This document shows, piece by piece, positions 11,166-23,600 of a stretch of DNA of 64,000 nucleotides. Source of the DNA: Latrodectus hesperus (taxonomy: Eukaryota > Arthropoda > Arachnida > Araneae > Theridiidae); NCBI GenBank assembly GCA_037975125.1, contig CM075852.1, positions 6,721,292-6,785,291 on the forward strand. Direction: 5' to 3'. The position numbers were made by a program, and so were the translations under genes. Positions within the stretch are counted from its first letter, which is position 1. Every line of letters starts with the position of its first letter. The notes under the pieces are model-generated. The model did no database searches and was not told where the DNA came from. It saw nothing but the letters and a program-made list of their open reading frames with translations.

Positions 11166-11694
11166 AGTCAGTCATACTAGGGATAGCTTCCTGACTTTCA
11201 CCAGAAGATGGTTTGGAGGTCATTTCTACCTCAAGTGAAGGATTCATTACTGCCCCTTTACAAGACAGCCTCTGAGTTCACTTGTCTTTTTCAGCAAGGT
11301 CCACTTCAGAGGCATCACCTGTAGATGCAGAAAGGATTGTTATTTCTTGTGTCTTTTCAGCCACAAGATAACAATTAATAAGCTCAGGTAATATAAGTAC
11401 ACCCAGCATTGCCTGAGATACTGGGCAAGGCAAATTACTCTAGAAGTTCGCCAGGCAACTAGAGGCTCCGTTAAGACACCAATACCACGGTGCCAATTAG
11501 CCCTAGGCACGGAACGCATAACACCAGGGTTTACGGGAGCTGGTTCGCGGCCTCTGATTCTATATTCAAGGCTATCCTGTCATTCCTACAGGACGTTCGG
11601 TGATCCACCGCCTACCGACGCGCCTGGTAGCTGCTCAGGCCCCAGGTTGATGTTACTGTCAACCAGGAACGATAAGCCACAACAACAACATAAT
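11166..11694 (+). mobile_element. LINE/SINE 3' region with (ACA)n tail
   Basis: A clearly GC-richer block ending in caggttgatgttactgtcaa, then ccaggaacgataagccacaacaacaac. The terminal (ACA)n tail is what I would expect at the 3' end of a plus-strand non-LTR retroelement. No long open frame remains. The proximal part (11166-11400) may belong to another fragment; I could not place that boundary. The class is inferred from composition and tail. Confidence 0.5.
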
Positions 11695-11699
11695 ACAAG

Positions 11700-12915
<1,216 letters not shown>

Positions 12916-13479
12916 TCTACAATTCAAATAAAAATATGTAAATTTATATAAAAGAAGGTTAACTTTATTAAAAAATACTCACATTTCTAAGTATAAGGTT
13001 CCAAATAATGTTACTGCGTTATTTCAGTAAAAAAAAATTCCTACATAAAGTTTTATGTGATTTGTATTTAGAACTACATAAAAAGAAATTCTTTTAACGT
13101 AAAATTTTACCATAAATTTTTATCATTTTCTTATTATGATTGCCCTGGAATAAATTTGCCTTAGATAAAATTTGACTTAAATGTTCATTATTATTTATTG
13201 AACCATTATACGAACACGACAAAACATTTACACTTTATGGGTGTCAATTTTTACCCTAATTTTATTTCAATCTAATATAAATGTGTATCTTTGTGAGAAT
13301 TAAACTGGAAAAAAACAAATATTTAATAAAGTAATTTGAAAAATAGAAATATGCTATCTAAAAAGGTTAAATGTCTAATTATATAGCTTTTCAACATTAT
13401 AAATGAACAAGCAAGAAAAATATGTTTCCAAAAGATTTAAAATGATATATTTTAGTTTTATTGTTATTATACCAAAATA
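12916..13479. other. AT-rich sequence, no gene seen
   Basis: AT-rich DNA without recognisable features. Confidence 0.4.
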
Positions 13480-14091
13480 ATGCTTTCCTTTTCAATTCTA
13501 CCCTTCCTTGTGACTTGCTATTTATTATTATTATTTTGCACTCTAAGTCATAAAACAATGACTCCCTTCAAAAAACCTTCCAAGGTTAAAAAAAGGAAGG
13601 AAGAAGATTTTTACGTGTGCTTAAGCCACAAAGAAATAAACGAAATAAAATGTTCAACGCTACTCAAAACGATTTGTCTTGAAGTCAGGAAGGGATAATC
13701 ATTAAGTTTATTCTCTCTTTCTTCCTCTTTCTTTGAAGTAGTGGTTAGTAAGAAGTAAACTAAAAAAAATGAAAATAATAGGAAAAACACTAACCTATAA
13801 ATAACTATCGACCTATCTGGGCCTTTTAGGTTTTATTTGCGTTCCTTGGCCAGCAAGTTGTTTTTGGGGAAACAAAAACGCTATGATATGAAACAAATAC
13901 AAAAAAAAAAGGATTTTGTTAGTTTTTTATCTTTGAGAAGAGGAAAGAGAATGAAAACAACTGTAATTCTCATCGGTATGGACTCTAGTACAAAAAAAAA
14001 ACGTTTTGTGATGCTTAAATTCTAAATTTTCTGCGGAGTTCTATATTGTGACTTTTTTTCGCTTTTTTATTCCACTGACGTAACAATATAG
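13480..14091. other. Purine/pyrimidine-skewed block, function unknown
   Basis: Composition differs from the surroundings, with long purine-rich tracts on the plus strand (for example 13570-13610) and pyrimidine-rich tracts (13705-13735). A short open frame from the ATG at 13480 encodes 72 residues starting MLSFSILPFLVTCY and rich in Lys and Glu towards its end. I do not recognise it, and the first residues are simply hydrophobic AT-rich codons. It could be untranslated exon or regulatory sequence, or chance. Confidence 0.25.
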
Positions 14092-14262
14092 ATGAATATT
14101 TTACATCTACTAAGACACCGGTGTTGCGAAAGCTCCCTAGTCTCTACTGCAGGACCGACTTTACTTCTCGGAATACTAGAGTCGCTTTTCTGTATCGGAA
14201 AAGGTCGGAGTGTTAGCATCTGCTGGGAATATCGTAGAGTATCTCCATTTTTGAGATTTTAA
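14092..14262 (+). CDS. Small uncharacterised ORF (56 codons), doubtful
   Basis: An ATG-initiated frame in a GC-richer island (about 14100-14245). It reads MNILHLLRHRCCESSLVSTA and continues for 36 more residues to a TAA. No domain, signal peptide or family is recognised. The only support is the local rise in GC and the absence of stops across the whole island. It could be a fragment of a repeat or an untranslated exon. Treat it as a lead, not a gene. Confidence 0.17.
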   Translation: MNILHLLRHRCCESSLVSTAGPTLLLGILESLFCIGKGRSVSICWEYRRVSPFLRF

Positions 14263-14955
14263 ATTTGTGTTTAGTATTAAAATTACATTTTATATTTAAA
14301 TAATTCTAAAATGTCTCTTTGAGTAAATATTTTACTGTCATTTTTAAAAGTATGCGTTTTTGTGTATATTTACAAAGAGTAAGATTTTAAAATTTGACAG
14401 TCTAAAGCAACATAATTTGCCTCAAAACTATAAAAACAGTCGTCTCAAAATGTTTGACTACATTTGGCTGTTGAATATATTTTGCATGAACTATAATGTA
14501 TTTTGCATTATAAACTTGTGATAAATGCGAAAGCTAAACCAGAGATAGGATCATTATTTATTTTTCCGTTTTTTTTTCAATTGTGCACATTTTATCATTT
14601 ATTAGTACTTTGAATTAGTAGAAAGTTGTTTATTAGCAAATTTTGTAAATTATTATTATTTCACGTATATATCATTAGAGAAATTTTAAATTTTGCGTTT
14701 ATAAGATAAGTGAGAATTTTAATATTTCTCTTGATTTAAATTGCAGTATACATTGATGTTTTAATAAATATTTAATAATTGAGTGTATACATATAATGTA
14801 TCTTCATAAGAATAAAGACAGATTGAACAATATTGCAAGTTTTTGTTCAGTAAAAGAAGTAAATATAAATTTGAATGGTTATAAATATTAAAAAAAATGG
14901 AAATTATATTCAAAAGAGTGATTTGCTCGAACATTGCACAATTTCAAATTCCATG
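14263..14955. other. AT-rich sequence, no gene seen
   Basis: AT-rich DNA up to the second mariner copy. Nothing is assignable. Confidence 0.4.
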
Positions 14956-14957
14956 TA

Positions 14958-15850
14958 TTAGGTTGGTGCGTATGAAATGTCGGATTCTTAAGTGATTGTA
15001 TAAAACTGCATATCTTTCTTCAAAAGCTGTTTATTCAATCAAAGTATGCTCCATTCGCTTCAATACACTTCTCCCAACGAGATTTTAAAGCGTAGATGCC
15101 TGTCTTAAAAAAATTTTGGTCTTTAGAATTAATAAACTCTGATATCGAGTTTTTTAGACTGTCTTCATTTTCATAGTGTTTGCCCCTTAAAAACAGCTCT
15201 AAATGCTTGAAAAAATGAAAATCGGTCGGCGAGAGATCCGGTGAATAGGGTGGATGCTGCAATGATGAGCATACGTTTAACCGATCCAGCTTATTTCGCT
15301 CTGTCAGTGCGTGCGGTACCCACTTGTCCATCTTCTTAACCTTGCCAATCTCAGAAAGGTGTCTCAATATCGTTGTACGGTCAACTTTCATCCTGATAGC
15401 AAGTTCCCTCGTGGATACGGCTGGATCCGCTTCCAATAGAGCCTTCAGGTCATCATTCTTCACAGACGTTTTGGGTCTTCCGCGCGGCTCATTTTGCAGT
15501 GAAAAATCGCCAGTCCGAAATTTTTCGAACCAACGCTGCACTTTCCGATCGTTAACCGTATTCTCCCCAAACGCTTGGTTTATGTTGCGTGCAGCTTTTG
15601 CAGCACTATTACCAAGTTTGTACTCATATAAGAAAATGACGCGAATGTCGGCAGAATTCATATCGGCAATAAACTCAAAAGAAATAAAAAAGGGAAGACC
15701 TTCGAGAAAACCTATTTTGCTGAAATGAGTCTCTGGCAATGGACAATACGAGTATGAATGAGGTTATGCCAAATACAAAAGTATAACGAAAACAGGGAGG
15801 AAAACGTCCGCATGTAAAGAGAATCCGACATTTCATACGCACCAACCTAA
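14958..15850 (-). mobile_element. Mariner deletion derivative, copy 2 (893 bp)
   Basis: Same structure as the copy at 4.7 kb: 31 bp perfect terminal repeats (14958-14988 and 15820-15850) with TA on both sides (14956-14957 and 15851-15852). It is one base longer because it keeps seven A:T pairs in the homopolymer near 15110, so its transposase remnant has the normal C-terminus. This makes it the least damaged copy in the window. Confidence 0.95.
15035..15661 (-). CDS. Internally deleted mariner transposase, intact frame (208 aa)
   Basis: An uninterrupted frame from ATG (MNSADIRVIFLYEYKLG) to the canonical mariner C-terminus WEKCIEANGAYFD. Features in order: N-terminal helix-turn-helix (about 3-47), GRPK linker (61-64), second helix-turn-helix (65-101, VSTRELAIRMKVDRTTILRH), WVPHAL (114-119), the deletion point after residue 134, HPPYSPDLSPTDFH (136-149) with the third catalytic Asp at 142. 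Full mariner transposases are about 340-350 residues, so about 130-140 are missing, including the first two catalytic aspartates. It cannot cut DNA but could still bind terminal repeats if expressed; that is inference. No host promoter was seen. Confidence 0.75.
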   Translation of the reverse strand: MNSADIRVIFLYEYKLGNSAAKAARNINQAFGENTVNDRKVQRWFEKFRTGDFSLQNEPRGRPKTSVKNDDLKALLEADPAVSTRELAIRMKVDRTTILRHLSEIGKVKKMDKWVPHALTERNKLDRLNVCSSLQHPPYSPDLSPTDFHFFKHLELFLRGKHYENEDSLKNSISEFINSKDQNFFKTGIYALKSRWEKCIEANGAYFD

Positions 15851-15852
15851 TA

Positions 15853-18576
15853 CAATAAAATCCTAAAGATCTCCGAACTGTTATATATGTGAGTTTTACA
15901 TGCATTAAAATTCTTATAAATTTTAAATATTGTTACAATTTATGTTGTATCATATTGCATGTTACTTTTTTTAAGGAAATAACATGAAATAATAAATACG
16001 AACTTAAAAGCCACTGTAATCGTTTCTAGGATATGGAAAAGTTACAAGGAGTATTATTATTCAATAATTTCATATCTGTATTTTCAGCAATGTTAAAATT
16101 TATTTTACTTTCTACAAAGAAATTAATCGATATAAGAGTAACTGCAATTTTATAATCGCATAAATAATATAGTTTTATGCTCAGGTTGGCAACAGAAAAA
16201 TATGAATCTCTTCCATCTACTTTTCAGAAACAAAAGTTATCCTCTAACATTTAAACTTAAGAAAAAATTATATTAACATATTAATGTAAATTTGAAAGAG
16301 AAACTATTCCGATTTTTTGATAGAAATTACAGTATTTGAGATAAACAAAACATATTCTATAACATTTCCCTACGAAATAGATTTTGAAAAATATCATATT
16401 ATTTAGTTGCTTGGATATATTTTTTATTTTAAAACAAAAATTGATTATATTAATATTTTTAAACTGTCTTCTCAACTCGCTCGCCACGACTTAGTAAGAA
16501 ATCCCTTAATGTTTTTCGATTTTTTTAAGGCTTAATAATCTTTTGGACCTTGTCTAGCAGTCACTAGATATGGAGTATATGAAACAAACAACAATAACAT
16601 TAGTCTTTTGATATTAAATAAATATAATAGATAATGTATAGAGTAAAAGCTTGTAATTTTTATTGTATATGCAGTGTCAAAACATATAATAATTTAAAAC
16701 TTTCATATTTACTTTATTTCAATAAAATAAAAAATATGTAAATCTCTATGTTCTATAAATAACTTAGCAAGCAGCAGAATAATCTACATTTAAAATTTCA
16801 GCGAGTGTAATATTTAAATTCCTCTTTTACATTGATTAGAAACGCTTATAATTGCACGGAATGCACTTTAAAAAGCAGATCTTAACTAAATTATTTCCTC
16901 TTGAAAAAAAATGACAAAAGCATAAAATACAAAAATGAAAAAAATAATAAGAATGATGTTGTTTTTTATGCAAATACTGAAAAACGCTTTATATTATGTA
17001 AATAAATCATAAACAGATATTTTAACATTCGTTACTATAAATTTATATTAAAAATAAAAAATAACTTAATAAATAGAGTAGATTCAATAATGACCTTTAA
17101 TTTATTATTTACTTCTAATAGTTTGTTTTTCTCCCAAAATACTGCATTCTTTTGTATATTCATTAATTATTATTACTTAATTGTTAATTATTATTTGCTT
17201 TGGAACGTTGAATGAAACTGATACTTTAAATGTTTTTTTACATATTCAAAATGTTTGACTCGAATTTATGAAAAAAAACTTTGAAATTTTTACCTCATAG
17301 CTTCTGTTATTGTATTTTAAATACATTTACACTAATAAAATATGCGATTATATAAAATATATTTTACTAGCATAAAATTCATATTTTAAAAACAAGAAAA
17401 AGTTATATACTTTACTGAGATAATAAAATATAATAAGGTTATGCAAAAAGTAAAGAATTCAAAAAGTTATAATTGATCAAATATTTTTACTTAAAACTTA
17501 CAACGTGTACTTTTTAATTTACTTTAAAAACTTTTATTTTGGATAAACAAAAATACTTTATTTCTTTTATATTTATTGAAGCAATTACTTTTCTTAACAA
17601 TTATAACTCTAATTCGATTTATTCACAAATACAGCTTACTTATGATAAATGCTTCTACAATTTTATTAAATAAAGAATAACAAAAACAATATTTCTATTC
17701 TTACAAATCAGCATCAGATATGAAATTATCTTCCCTTTTTTTAAAAAAAAATTTACTTTATCAAAACACTTCCGTTAAATTTATCAATGTTTAAAATGAA
17801 GCGAAATAAATTTCATCTTCAAAAGGTCCATTTAAAAAATTCAATTCAGATAATAAAAATAAAAAATTACTGATACCATGCTAATCATTCGATTCAAAAT
17901 CCAAATCGATGAAAACTAGATTCAATCTTTTGCCTTTTTTACAATAAGCTCAATTCACAACTCTCAAAACTTCGAAAATAAATTCAGACTTCTGCCACGA
18001 CCTCCACACTCTTTTACTCTCTTTCTCTAAGAAATTTATGATCATCATTAGGTATGTCGGAAATAACTGCTCTTACTTTTTTATTTACTTAGTTTATTAA
18101 TTCCAAGACTTCTGTGGCAACATATATCATACTTTTTATGAGCTGCGTATTAAAGCCCCAAGCAGTTAATGACTTCTTACCTAAGCTAAAGGGTGGAATG
18201 ATGTCTTTCTCTTCCTTTATTTTCTATAAAAGTGAATTACTTTGAATCGAGTAACGTCTTTGGCGGCCATATTAATCTTTTAAAGCATAATTCTAAATCG
18301 TTCAATAAAAAAGACAAAATGCAAAATGAGCTTTATTTTAAGCACTTGCTATTTTAAGTTAGAGTCATTGTCCCTTACATCAATCTAATTGGGATATAGT
18401 AAATCTATTAAATGAAACTTGTTCTTGAATTTGTCAGAATATTAGTAAATAAATGCTGCGTTTTCTATAAGGAAATTAACATACATTTTATATTAAACTG
18501 CCTGATTTTTCATAAATGCATTTTCATCAAATATAAATATGTGCATAAAGACATAATAAGATTTTACCAACATTAA
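15853..18576. other. 2.7 kb AT-rich stretch, no gene recognised
   Basis: AT-rich DNA. Slightly GC-richer patches lie around 17985-18060 and 18110-18270, without an open frame or motif I can name. Possibly intronic or intergenic. Confidence 0.45.
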
Positions 18577-18578
18577 TA

Positions 18579-19470
18579 TTAGGTTGGTGCGTATGAAATG
18601 TCGGATTCTCTTTACATGCGGACGTTTTCCTCCCTGTTTTCGTTATACTTTTGTATTTGGCATAACCTCATTCATACTCGTATTGTCCATTGCCAGAGAC
18701 TCATTTCTGCAAAATAGGTTTTCTCGAAGGTCTTCCCTTTTTTATTTCTTTTGAGTTTATTGCCGATATGAATTCTGCCGACATTCGCGTCATTTTCTTA
18801 TATGAGTACAAACTTGGTAATAGTGCTGCAAAAGCTGCACGCAACATAAACCAAGCGTTTGGGGAGAATGCGGTTAACGATCGGAAAGTGCAGCGTTGGT
18901 TCGAAAAATTTCGGACTGGCGATTTTTCACTGCAAAATGAGCCGCGCGGAAGACCCAAAACGTCTGTGAAGAATGATGACCTGAAGGCTCTAGTGGAAGC
19001 GGATCCAGCCGTATCCACGAGGGAACTTGCTATCAGGATGAAAGTTGACCATACAACGATATTGAGACACCTTTCTGAGATTGGCAAGGTTAAGAAGATG
19101 GACAAGTGGGTACCGCACGCACTGACAGAGCGAAATAAGCTGGATCGGTTAAACGTATGCTCATCATTGCAGCATCCACCCTATTCACCGGATCTCTCGC
19201 CGACCGATTTTCATTTTTTCAAGCATTTAGAGCTGTTTTTAAGGGACAAACACTATGAAAATGAAGACAGTCTAAAAAACTCGATATCAGAGTTTATTAA
19301 TTCTAAAGACCAAAATTTTTTAAGACAGGCATCTACGCTTTAAAATCTCGTTGGGAGAAGTGTATTGAAGCGAATGGAGCATACTTTGATTGAATAAACA
19401 GCTTTTGAAGAAAGATATGCAGTTTTATACAATCACTTAAGAATCCGACATTTCATACGCACCAACCTAA
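18579..19470 (+). mobile_element. Mariner deletion derivative, copy 3 (892 bp)
   Basis: The same element in plus orientation relative to its transposase. Terminal repeats of 31 bp are at 18579-18609 and 19440-19470, with TA at 18577-18578 and 19471-19472. It has the identical internal deletion and the same one-base homopolymer loss as the copy at 4.7 kb. Confidence 0.95.
18768..19343 (+). pseudogene. Internally deleted mariner transposase, copy 3
   Basis: A 191-codon frame from ATG (MNSADIRVIF) with both helix-turn-helix regions, the GRPK linker (61-64), WVPHAL (114-119) and the jump from CSSL to QHPPYSPDLSPTDFH. Six T:A pairs near 19320, instead of the seven in the 15 kb copy, shift the frame, so the end is RQASTL. 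Private differences from the other copies include Ala in ENAVNDRKV and Asp in LFLRDKHYE. First and second catalytic aspartates are missing, so it is inactive. Confidence 0.9.
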
Positions 19471-19472
19471 TA

Positions 19473-20399
19473 TTTTTGAATCGATATGTTTTTAAAATTC
19501 AAGTCTAGTTAGTACAGCTTTCTTCATAAATATAATTATTCATACCAATATTTTTCTGAGTTTCATTGATGTTCTAATATAGAGTATTCATAAAACGTAT
19601 TTTGTAAACATAAAATGTATTTTGTATTCGAATATAGATTATACATAAAATGTATTTTGTAAACAAACTCTTATAAACATTATGCTTTTGTTATAAAAAT
19701 TATCCAAATATGAGTAACTAAGAAATATTTTTGGAATTTTCCTCCTTTTATATGTTCAAAATTATGCTCTTACAGATTATTTAATTTAAGATTTGACATT
19801 CATAAATTAAATAATCTGTAAGAACATAATTTTTGGTTACATTCTATTGAGTTTATTTTCTGAGTCTCAAATATTTAATGCAAAGAATTTTAAAACTTAC
19901 GAAAATTTTATAAGATTATTTTGAACCGTATATGGATTTATGGAATTAGTGCCAGGAAACATAGTTTAATTGTTATACAGGTTAATTTTTACTGAAGAAA
20001 TAAGTTACTTGTATTTGTTAAGTCAAAACATAGCCAGAGGAATTATAATTGCAACATTTGAATAAAATGATTTAAAAGAATTTAAAATTGTGGCTGAATC
20101 TGGAAAATGCTAAATTATATTACTATTAAATATATGACTAGTGATAGTTTTTCTAGTAATAAATGTGAATAATTTCAATCGAAAGAAATTCTTCGGTACT
20201 TCGTTACTAAATTAGAAAATGAGAAAACTTCAAAATTTACTTTTGATAGCGGAAATACTTTCTGCAAATTTACACATTATGCAACACTTTCCAAATATAT
20301 TAATATAAATTAGATTCCTATTAAAATCTGCCAAGTCATCAATCTTCTCTTGTAATTTGCACAGTCAATCTCATTAGACATTCTCTCTTTCTCTCTACC
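19473..20399. other. AT-rich sequence with one palindrome, no gene
   Basis: AT-rich DNA. Around 19580-19680 there are repeated phrases (cataaaatgtattttgta) forming a short degenerate direct repeat. The inverted repeat at 19758-19833 is listed separately. Confidence 0.5.
19758..19833. repeat. Inverted repeat, 31 bp arms, 14 nt loop
   Basis: Arms 19758-19788 and 19803-19833 match at 30 of 31 positions (one C/T difference near 19767). The transcript of either strand would form a strong hairpin. There are no flanking duplications that would suggest a transposon. Confidence 0.85.
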
Positions 20400-20412
20400 T
20401 AGGGAAATAATT

Positions 20413-20594
20413 TGCCGATCTGGCAGCCGAATAGTTAGCGCTCTTGCCTTCGATTCAACAGTTCTAGGATCGAATCCCACCTTGGGCATGGATGTTTGTA
20501 GTGGGTCGGAATCCACTTTAAACCGTAGGTCCCGGTCTAATTAGCCCTCGTGTGCAAAAAATGACCGTTGAGTGACAAAGGAAGCAAATCAAAG
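20413..20594 (+). mobile_element. tRNA-derived SINE with perfect 13 bp target duplication
   Basis: A 182 bp insertion flanked by identical copies of tagggaaataatt (20400-20412 and 20595-20607). The head is tRNA-like: tggcagccgaatagttagcg around 20421-20440 resembles the region up to the D-arm and A box. About 40 bp further on is ggatcgaatccc, a good B box (RNA polymerase III internal promoter). The remainder (ending gcaaatcaaag) is not tRNA-like and probably matches the 3' end of the partner LINE. A perfect target duplication implies a fairly recent retrotransposition. It is not a functional tRNA gene. Confidence 0.85.
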
Positions 20595-20607
20595 TAGGGA
20601 AATAATT

Positions 20608-23600
20608 ACTTGAATCCTAGAACTATTAATGAGTTTCAATGATTTCAAATTATTTCTATTCATTTTGGAAATCACATATGAACATTTTTAATTTTATAAG
20701 AAGACATAACCACTGAATATTTAGAAACGCTGCATTATTAAATATTTGCTTTATAATAATTAATTCCGTTAACATTTCAGTGTTTATAATAATTAATGAA
20801 AACTGTGAATAATACAAAAAACGTATCAAAGATACTTTATGACATTTTTAATCATATTTTTACTTAACCTTATTTGCGAAAAAATATCATATTTTGAAAA
20901 AATATTATTTGTTTTAAAAGTCCTTTTTGTATGCTAGTTTGAAACTAAAATTTCATTGTTTCACCTATTTGCTTTGCTATTTGTTATGGAAATTATCTAT
21001 TCTAAATTATTTTTAAGAATGTTATTAATTTTACGACAAAAAGTTCAATATTTTTGGAATTTTTACTCTTGTAAAATGCTGGTATTATTATATGAAATAA
21101 AAACTTTCTATGGAACAAGTTTTCTTAGTTTTTTAACTACAATTTAAAAAAATAATGTCTATTTTTCAGTTAAAATTAATTCAAAATTTTGCGTTTTGTG
21201 AATCTAAATTGATGTTATATTATTCCCACTCTTAAAAGTACATTAGAAACTCAAAGGTATTTATATTTACATCATATTTAACTTGCATATATAAAATGAA
21301 AATATTATTTATATGAAACAGCAAATATTATATTATAGTTCGGATTTAGAATTTCAGTATAATACTAGTAAACAAATTTTATATTCATTTCATAGTTTTC
21401 AACTTATATTAATGTAAAATATTAATGTAATACTTAATATTAATGTAAAAGATACAAAAATTAATTTTAAAGTTACAAACTTTTAAAAAAATATATTCAC
21501 AAGATTAAATAATATGCACAAGTATAATTTTAATAAATATCTCATGAATTAAAATATATTTAGAATACCAGTAGTTTAACTTTTATAAAATTTCTATCCC
21601 TATACTATCTTTAACAATCATTAAACAACAAAAGGTTAAATTTAAGTGACAAAGAATCCACCCTTTTGTCTGATTTATTGGACCATAAAATTCCTTTGAA
21701 GAAATTATCTTAGATTTAAGTTATATTTCTTAACACTTTGTATTAATAACTATTTCCATGAATAAAAATATGATTAATGAATATAATATAGTTCTTGGAT
21801 ATTTCTATTATTATTTTAAAACTTAAAATGTTAAATTTTTAAAGTTTTAAAACTTAAATTTTATTTTCAGTTTCACTTTTGACCTTTTTTGCGCACGCTT
21901 TGTCACCGAGGAAATAAAATGAAGTATTATCTTGCAATATGACGGAGTTTAATTTATCACTAGGCAACGGCTTGTTTGGGTCATGCGTTGCAGTGAAGAA
22001 AGTTTACACGTCATTAACAATTTGTTTCAACAAACGCAATAAACTTAAATGGATAAGTGCTTATAAATGCTTTTCTTATAACTAAAATTAAGCTGCCAGT
22101 TTATGAAAAACTGATTTCACGTATTTATTTGTCTTCATTATTGACATGAGAATTTTATTGATATAAAAATTCCATGATATGAAACTGAATAGATCATTTT
22201 TATTTTGAAGTCTGATATTTATAAAACTCAAATTTTCATATAAATGAATTACATGTGACATTATAAAAGTTAAAATGAGTAACACTGAAGTTCACTAATA
22301 TACAGCCCGAAGTTTGAAAGTTTTAAAAATGAGATTCCAAAATAAATCTTCGAGACATTGTCACTATAACAAAATAAATGATCAAAAATTAAACTAGAAA
22401 AGTAAAGGATAGACTTTATTTTTTTATTTTTTACATTTAATCATTTAACAAATAATAATAAAATTCAGATATTTAGATAAGTAATCAAAATATTTCTCAG
22501 ACATTTATATTTTTAAAAAAATAAAAATTTGAAAAACCCGTCGAGTTTCAAATTTTTTCCTCATTTATCAATAACATACAAGAAATTCTAAATACAGTTA
22601 TAAAAATTCATAAATATGACATGATCCATACTTAAATGTTTTCTTTCGCCCCAATTGTCTATAAATTTTGGAAATTCCTTTTCTGTTTCAAATCAAATAC
22701 TTTTTGCAATAAAAGAGAGCTTTTTAGACCCAGCAATCAATAACATTTTTTATCTTCAAACAGCGAATGACATAGTAAGTGATAAATTTGGTTGAAAATT
22801 GCATGTGTTTGCAGAGTGAATATATTTTCGTCTCAAGCAAATTGTGTCATATTTCAAAATTATAAATGTGGTAAGTAAAATTTTCCATATTTATTGTCTG
22901 GAATACTAGTTAGATAAACATTATAAGTAGAAAGGGATTTTTAGCGCAAAGTTTTTCTGTATAAATGAGCTTATTTAAATATTTTTTCACACAAATTCCT
23001 CACATTAATAAATTATATCAATTAGATTAAAATACATATCTATATTGGAAAGGAGGTCAAGAAAGAAACTCGTGTGTATCTTCATGACACTAAGGTTTCT
23101 ATTTTTTTACATATCACGCAAATCCATCAGAATTTCTTTCATTTAATTTCATTATACGATTGTTTAATTTTCAAACAGAAGTGATTACCCCTTAATATTC
23201 TACATGGCTTTTATAAATGCCAATAAATTTATAATCTAATCTATATTTTTACTTTTGAAGTGGAATTCAAAAAATATATTCAATATCTAAATTAAATTGA
23301 CTTGTTTTCCATTTGCACGACTTGATCAAATCAATAAATTATAACATAATGAAATTAGCATTTTTTTATTTTATATTAAAGCCCGTTTCATTTACTTCCT
23401 TGAGGAAACTTGCAATATATATTTTAAAATTTTTATTGATAATTTAATCGAACTATCTATATTAATAAGAAAAACCTTTTTTAAAAATAAAGCCAAATGC
23501 ATTATAAAATAGAATTTTTAAGGAAATTCCATTTGTTTTTGCTTTTTATATGCATGTAATTTTTAATTGCATTAGCAGTTCTTTCAAATTAATTCTATCG

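Noticed and set aside
13837..14025. 62-codon Lys-rich plus-strand frame
   Set aside because: It needs a TTG start and reflects purine-rich low-complexity sequence.
20413..20490. A functional tRNA gene
   Set aside because: A and B boxes are present, but the sequence does not close into an acceptor stem and continues into non-tRNA sequence between perfect target duplications: it is a SINE.
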